Shown here piece by piece: positions 60,132 through 64,000 of a stretch of DNA of 64,000 bases. The number at the start of each line of letters is the position of its first letter. Within the stretch, counting starts at the first letter, position 1. The stretch is from Setomelanomma holmii (taxonomy: Eukaryota > Ascomycota > Dothideomycetes > Pleosporales > Phaeosphaeriaceae): the NCBI GenBank assembly GCA_010015745.1, contig ML978189.1:62001-126000 (forward strand), written 5' to 3'. The position numbers and the translations under genes are program-made. A model generated the notes under the pieces. That model did no database searches. It had not been told where the DNA came from and saw only the letters and a list, made by a program, of their open reading frames with translations.

Positions 60132-60600
60132 GGTGGGGTAGTGTGATTGTATAGCGGGGTCTGTTGAAAAGTAAAGAACTGCAACTAAGTTATTTGAATA
60201 GTGTTGTACAGAGTGTAAAGGAAAAAGAAGAAAGTTGCGCGCTGTTGAGCTCCGCTACTGAAGTTTATGCACAAAGCTCAGCTCGTAGCTGCGCCTACCT
60301 CAGTGCCCCACTCAGCGGGCAAGCTCGCGTCACACCGCACGCTTCCCGCACAAGCCTACCATCTGTCAGCCACTGCATATCTTCACTAAATATAGACACA
60401 GTCGTGGAACATAAACTCATTGTCTACGCAGTCGCATACTACATAATGATATCGAAAAGTCGTGTTGCTGATGAATGCTCCTGATGCAGTATCGATAACG
60501 CCAGAACCATCCAGACGAGCGAAGAGCAATGATCATCAATGTGCCCGCTTCAACGCAGTCAGATGTTACGCCCAACGCCAAACTACGAAAGCTCAGAGAT
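60132..60600. other. intergenic, promoter side of UAP1
   Basis: 470 bp between the UAP1 start and the rhamnonate dehydratase stop, both on the minus strand. Nothing else seen. Confidence 0.5.
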
Positions 60601-62018
60601 CTATGCATGGCCATTGACGCCGTTGGCCTCAGCTGCTGGCTCAGGCTGCTTGTCCTCGATAGGCTTCAACGATTTCACTGGCGCGGGGTTCAAGATCCGC
60701 GCAGCATCGATGAGGCCCGCATTGGGATTTAGCTCAAGACCAAATCCTGGCAGATCGAGCGTCTTGACATCTAGGTAGCCCTGGGTTGGGATAGGCTCGT
60801 TCAAGAAGAGGTTGCCGAACACTGGCATGACGGATTTGCCATCTGGGGAGTTCGCAAGATACTCCTGGAATGGCGAATTGGCCTGGCTGACGACGAAATG
60901 GTAACTGTATGGTCCACTGGCGTGAGGAACGACAGGAATGTCGTACGCGGCGGCCATCGCTGCAATCTTGACGAGCTCAGTCATACCTCCTACCCACATG
61001 ACGTCGGGTTGGAGGATGTCCAGATTGCGACCCTCAATGAGCTTTCGGAAGCCATATCGTGAGTACTCATGCTCGCCAGTGGTGAACTTCATCCTAGGAT
61101 GAGCGCGCTTGATCTGCTCGAAGCCGTCACTGTCATCTGGCGACAGGCACTCTTCCCACCAGTTGAGGTTCAAGTGTTCTGTGGCCTTGACAACCTCGAT
61201 GGTATACGGCACATTGAGCGACATGTAGCAATCGACCATGAGAGGGAAGTCAGGTCCGACACTCTCGCGGTGCTTTGTCAAGAATTCAACGTTCTTCTTC
61301 AAGCCCTCAACACCTTCGCCAGGTCCATACGGCAGGGGCACCTTAGCCCCAAAGAAGCCCATGACCTTCGCTGCCGCTGGCTCGGGACCAGTGCAATAGA
61401 AGTTCAACCTCTCCCGTGTTGCTCCACCAAGCATCTTGTATACTGGCTCGTTGCGGATCTTGCCGAGAAGATCCCAGATCGCAAGATCGATAACGGAGAT
61501 AACAGCGACCGGAAGTCCCTTGCGACCGTAGAACATTGAAGCCCGGTACATCTGTTCGAACATGTGGTTGGTGTCTCTTGGGTCTACATCGAATGGTCAA
61601 CTCAATTCTGGCAAAACGTCTTTCATATTATCGCAACTTACCTTGGCCGACCAAGAATCGCTCGAAGTGTTCCGCAACCAGCCAACATGCCGGTGGCCCG
61701 CCAAAGCCTGTAGCGAAGCCCTTGGTCCCGTCTGTGGCTTCGAGCTCAACGCAAAAACTTCCCAAAACATTGATTCCCCATGATGTCCGTGACTTGCGGT
61801 ACTGTTCATACTGGCTCATGGGTGTGCTAATCTTGCTATCGATGAGCCAATGTCCGCCTGCGACATTGTGGTAGTCCTGACATACTGTTAGCTGTGCGCC
61901 GCCAATGTCCTCGAACGCCTCTTACTCCTCCAGAACCAGGTCCGGCAGTGAGAAAAGTCTTGACAGACTTGATTGTAGGAAATGCGCGCGCAGCGCTGGA
62001 GTTCACGGCCGCAGGCAT
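60601..62018 (-). CDS. LRA3: L-rhamnonate dehydratase (enolase superfamily)
   Basis: Mandelate racemase-type enolase that dehydrates L-rhamnonate to 2-keto-3-deoxy-L-rhamnonate in the non-phosphorylating fungal rhamnose pathway. Minus-strand exons 61926-62018, 61642-61876 and 60601-61583 join to 436 residues. Family stretches: DYHNVAGGHWLIDSKISTPM, RKSRTSWGINVLGSFCVELE, DPRDTNHMFEQMYRASMFYG and AIWDLLGKIRNEPVYKMLGG. Metal ligands are Asp in MVDCYMSLN, Glu in WWEECL and Glu in TTGEHEYSRYGF. The general-base region is PVVPHASGPYSYHF. The C-terminal ~25 residues (KPIEDKQPEPAAEANG) are a disordered tail. It is divergent to the Zn2Cys6 regulator. Specificity is inferred from close likeness to RhmD-type enzymes. 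Confidence 0.9.
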
Positions 62019-62414
62019 GGTGGGCAATAGAGATCGAAAGAATAGAAAGTCACTGAGAGAAGAGGGGTAGTACAACTATCTCCGACATTATATACATGTT
62101 GCATGATTAGGTGGAGGATCCGGCAAGCGGAAATTCGGGCTAGAGGCATCTTGGAGCATTCCTCGGTCCATCTCGCTGCGGTGACAGACTCGAACAGATG
62201 CCGTTGTGCAACTCCAGAGCTAAGAGTGGATCGCATCGCGTGGAACGCGCTCGTTGGGAAGCCAAACCCACCACTCAGCTGGTGCGGAGATGACCCATGG
62301 CTCATCTTTACGAAACCGGGGGAGGCGTGCTAAATCGAGCCCGCACTCCAGGGTTCGGTCTCTTTTTCGCCGAAGAACACGCTCCAGCAGCAACGCCCCA
62401 ATCGAGCCATCGCT
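62019..62414. promoter_or_regulatory. divergent promoter LRA3-like / Zn2Cys6 regulator
   Basis: 396 bp between two divergent start codons. It must hold both promoters. I do not see a convincing symmetrical CGG triplet site by eye. Confidence 0.35.
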
Positions 62415-64000
62415 ATGGACGCAAATGCCGCTGCCAACGGCGCTGCAGCACAGCAGCAGCCTGTCACCAGCCCCAATGGAACAGCGAAGCTATCGCAGCA
62501 CTCTCCCGATGCGCATTCCTGGAGCGACGAGGGCTCGAGCGGAGAGGAAGCGGTTGACCGTAGTCAGAGTGGAGCCTCGAGCAAAAGAAAGCGACCTTTG
62601 AGCGTTTCGTGTGAGACATGCAAAACGCGCAAGGTGAAGTGCGATCGAGGTCAGAATTAACATCATGATTCTACGTTGCACATATGCTCATGTTGCATAG
62701 GTCACCCTGCATGCGGATGGTGTCTCAAGAACTCAAGCGCCTGTGTCTACCTGGTATTTTGAAGCGCACCGTAGAGCAGACAACAAATTGACTCTTTACA
62801 GCCGAGGAAGAAGCCTGGACTGCGTGCTGGCTATGGTAGAGAGCTTGAGGCTCGTCTTGGTGAGTTGCACCGTTCCTGAGGTTTGCTTTCAGCGTGCCGA
62901 GGCTCGTGAGCATTTGATGGAGACATGCTGTGAAAACATCTACACAAGACAGCACGTGCGCACGAGCAACGGGCGCAATGCTATATAATTCCAACACACG
63001 ATAGCTGGCAGGATTGGTATTCAAGTATGCTGACAGCCAAGCAGACAAACTCGAGTCGCTCATCGTCCAGCAACAGAACCAGATTCACCAGCTTTCCAGC
63101 AGCCAGGTAACTTCTGGTCCTTCCCCACAAGAAGTCCCGTCGTTCCGAAGTCCGCCCATCCTCCAAACACCTCACATACCTCGCCCCGAGACCGCCCTCT
63201 TTCTGCAGAAGCCCACGCCGACATTTGCATCGCAATCAGCCATACAGAACCAGTTCAGTGGTGGTGTTACAGATGGCAGACCTACTCCTTCCGTCACAGG
63301 CAATGGCTATCATGGACAGCACGAAGAGATGCCCCAGGGCATGGGCGGGATGCAGCGGGATGCCTTCGCGACTTACAACGAACAATTTGCTCCTATGGCA
63401 CGAGCCTTAGGTCAAACCGATGCAGACTTCCCTTCGTACGACCTCCTTTACGGGCTGGTCGACTTGTTCTTCAAGCACATCTACCCGTGGTGTCCAATTC
63501 TGCATCGTCAAACCACGCTGAACTCACTGTTCGGAGAATCGACTCTCGACGAGGCCGATCGCATCATCCTGCACGCCGTTGTTGCAACCACGGTCAAATT
63601 TTCTACGGATCAGCGCTTGACGGCTGAGAAGCGGGAGCGGTACCATTCGAGCTCGAAGTCGAAAGTTTTACTGTACGGCATTGAGAACAGCTCAGTGAAA
63701 TCATTGCAAGCACTCGTCATCCTTGCTTTGGATGTGGTAGGATGCTCGAATGGCCCACCTGGTTGGAACCTTCTTGCTTTGATCACCCGCAGTGTGGTTC
63801 AGCTTGGGCTTTCGATGGAGACATATTCGCCGGCAGTTGCACCGCAATATGCTTCGATTTATACTTTGCGCGCAATCGTCCTTCCTGAACCCAAAGACTG
63901 GATAGAAGAAGAAAGCAGGCGTCGACTGTTCTGGATGATCTATGTCCTTGACCGCTATGCGACAGTTGCGACAGCTTTCGAATTCGCGCTGGACGAGAAC
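62415..64000 (+). CDS. Zn2Cys6 fungal transcription factor, 3' end beyond window
   Basis: Exons 62415-62649, 62701-62753, 62802-62859 and 63043 to the window end. The zinc cluster is SCETCKTRKVKCDRG, then HPACGWCLKNSSACVY, giving C-x2-C-x6-C-x5-C-x2-C-x6-C across intron 1. A linker (RKKPGLRAGYGREL) and a short coiled coil (DKLESLIVQQQNQIHQLSS) for dimerisation follow. After a disordered stretch comes a Fungal_trans-type domain (LVDLFFKHIYPWCPILHRQT, then VQLGLSMET and EESRRRLFWMIYVLDRYAT). The acceptor before exon 4 is AAG at 63041-63042 by frame. The first 60 residues are Gln/Ser-rich. Being divergent to rhamnonate dehydratase, it is a candidate regulator of that gene (inference). The protein is cut off at the window edge. 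Confidence 0.88.

Overview
This window is eukaryotic nuclear DNA from a filamentous ascomycete (Pezizomycotina). The evidence is many short spliceosomal introns of about 45-80 nt with GTAAGT-like donors and CTAAC/CTGAC branch sites, compact intergenic regions, a Zn2Cys6 regulator, a HET-domain protein, and fungal orthologues throughout (Sdh4, MPP-beta, Dus3, Rrp7, Ysc84, Nup85, eL20, Csn12, Dmc1, Gis2, Uap1). Dothideomycetes is my inference from the flavour of the accessory proteins; the sequence alone does not prove it.

Layout. 0.9-3.6 kb: divergent mitochondrial pair SDH4 / MPP-beta. 5.8-6.6 kb: short coiled-coil protein. 6.6-10.9 kb: gene-poor stretch. 10.9-12.7 kb: histidine acid phosphatase. 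12.8-16.2 kb: amidase and a BAP31/Yet-type ER protein, both on the minus strand. 16.6-20.5 kb: DUS3 and a RING protein. 20.7-29 kb: accessory, decayed region. A gene for a large membrane protein is split by a 2.95-kb hAT DNA transposon (perfect 8-bp target-site duplication; transposase riddled with TGG-to-TAG changes), followed by a second, probably dead gene. 29.1-33.7 kb: a very large gene joining a homeodomain-like segment, Cys/His zinc fingers, a non-RD protein kinase and a HET domain. 34-47.3 kb: housekeeping block (enoyl-CoA hydratase, RRP7, YSC84, NUP85, eL20, CSN12). 49-54 kb: BTB protein and a 5'-truncated tyrosinase. 54-60.1 kb: DMC1, GIS2, UAP1. 60.6-64 kb: L-rhamnonate dehydratase facing a Zn2Cys6 transcription factor that runs off the window.

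How parts fit together. Two divergent pairs share short promoters with CCAAT boxes (SDH4/MPP-beta and eL20/CSN12). The rhamnonate dehydratase / Zn2Cys6 pair looks like a pathway gene beside its possible regulator. DMC1 implies meiotic capacity, and the C-to-T type damage in the transposon (RIP-like) fits a lineage with a sexual cycle. The most unusual object is the kinase-HET fusion at 29.1-33.7 kb, a candidate signalling or self/non-self recognition protein next to the transposon-damaged region.

Exon boundaries were read by eye from splice signals and family similarity. Where I give joined exons, the total length was checked to be a multiple of three.
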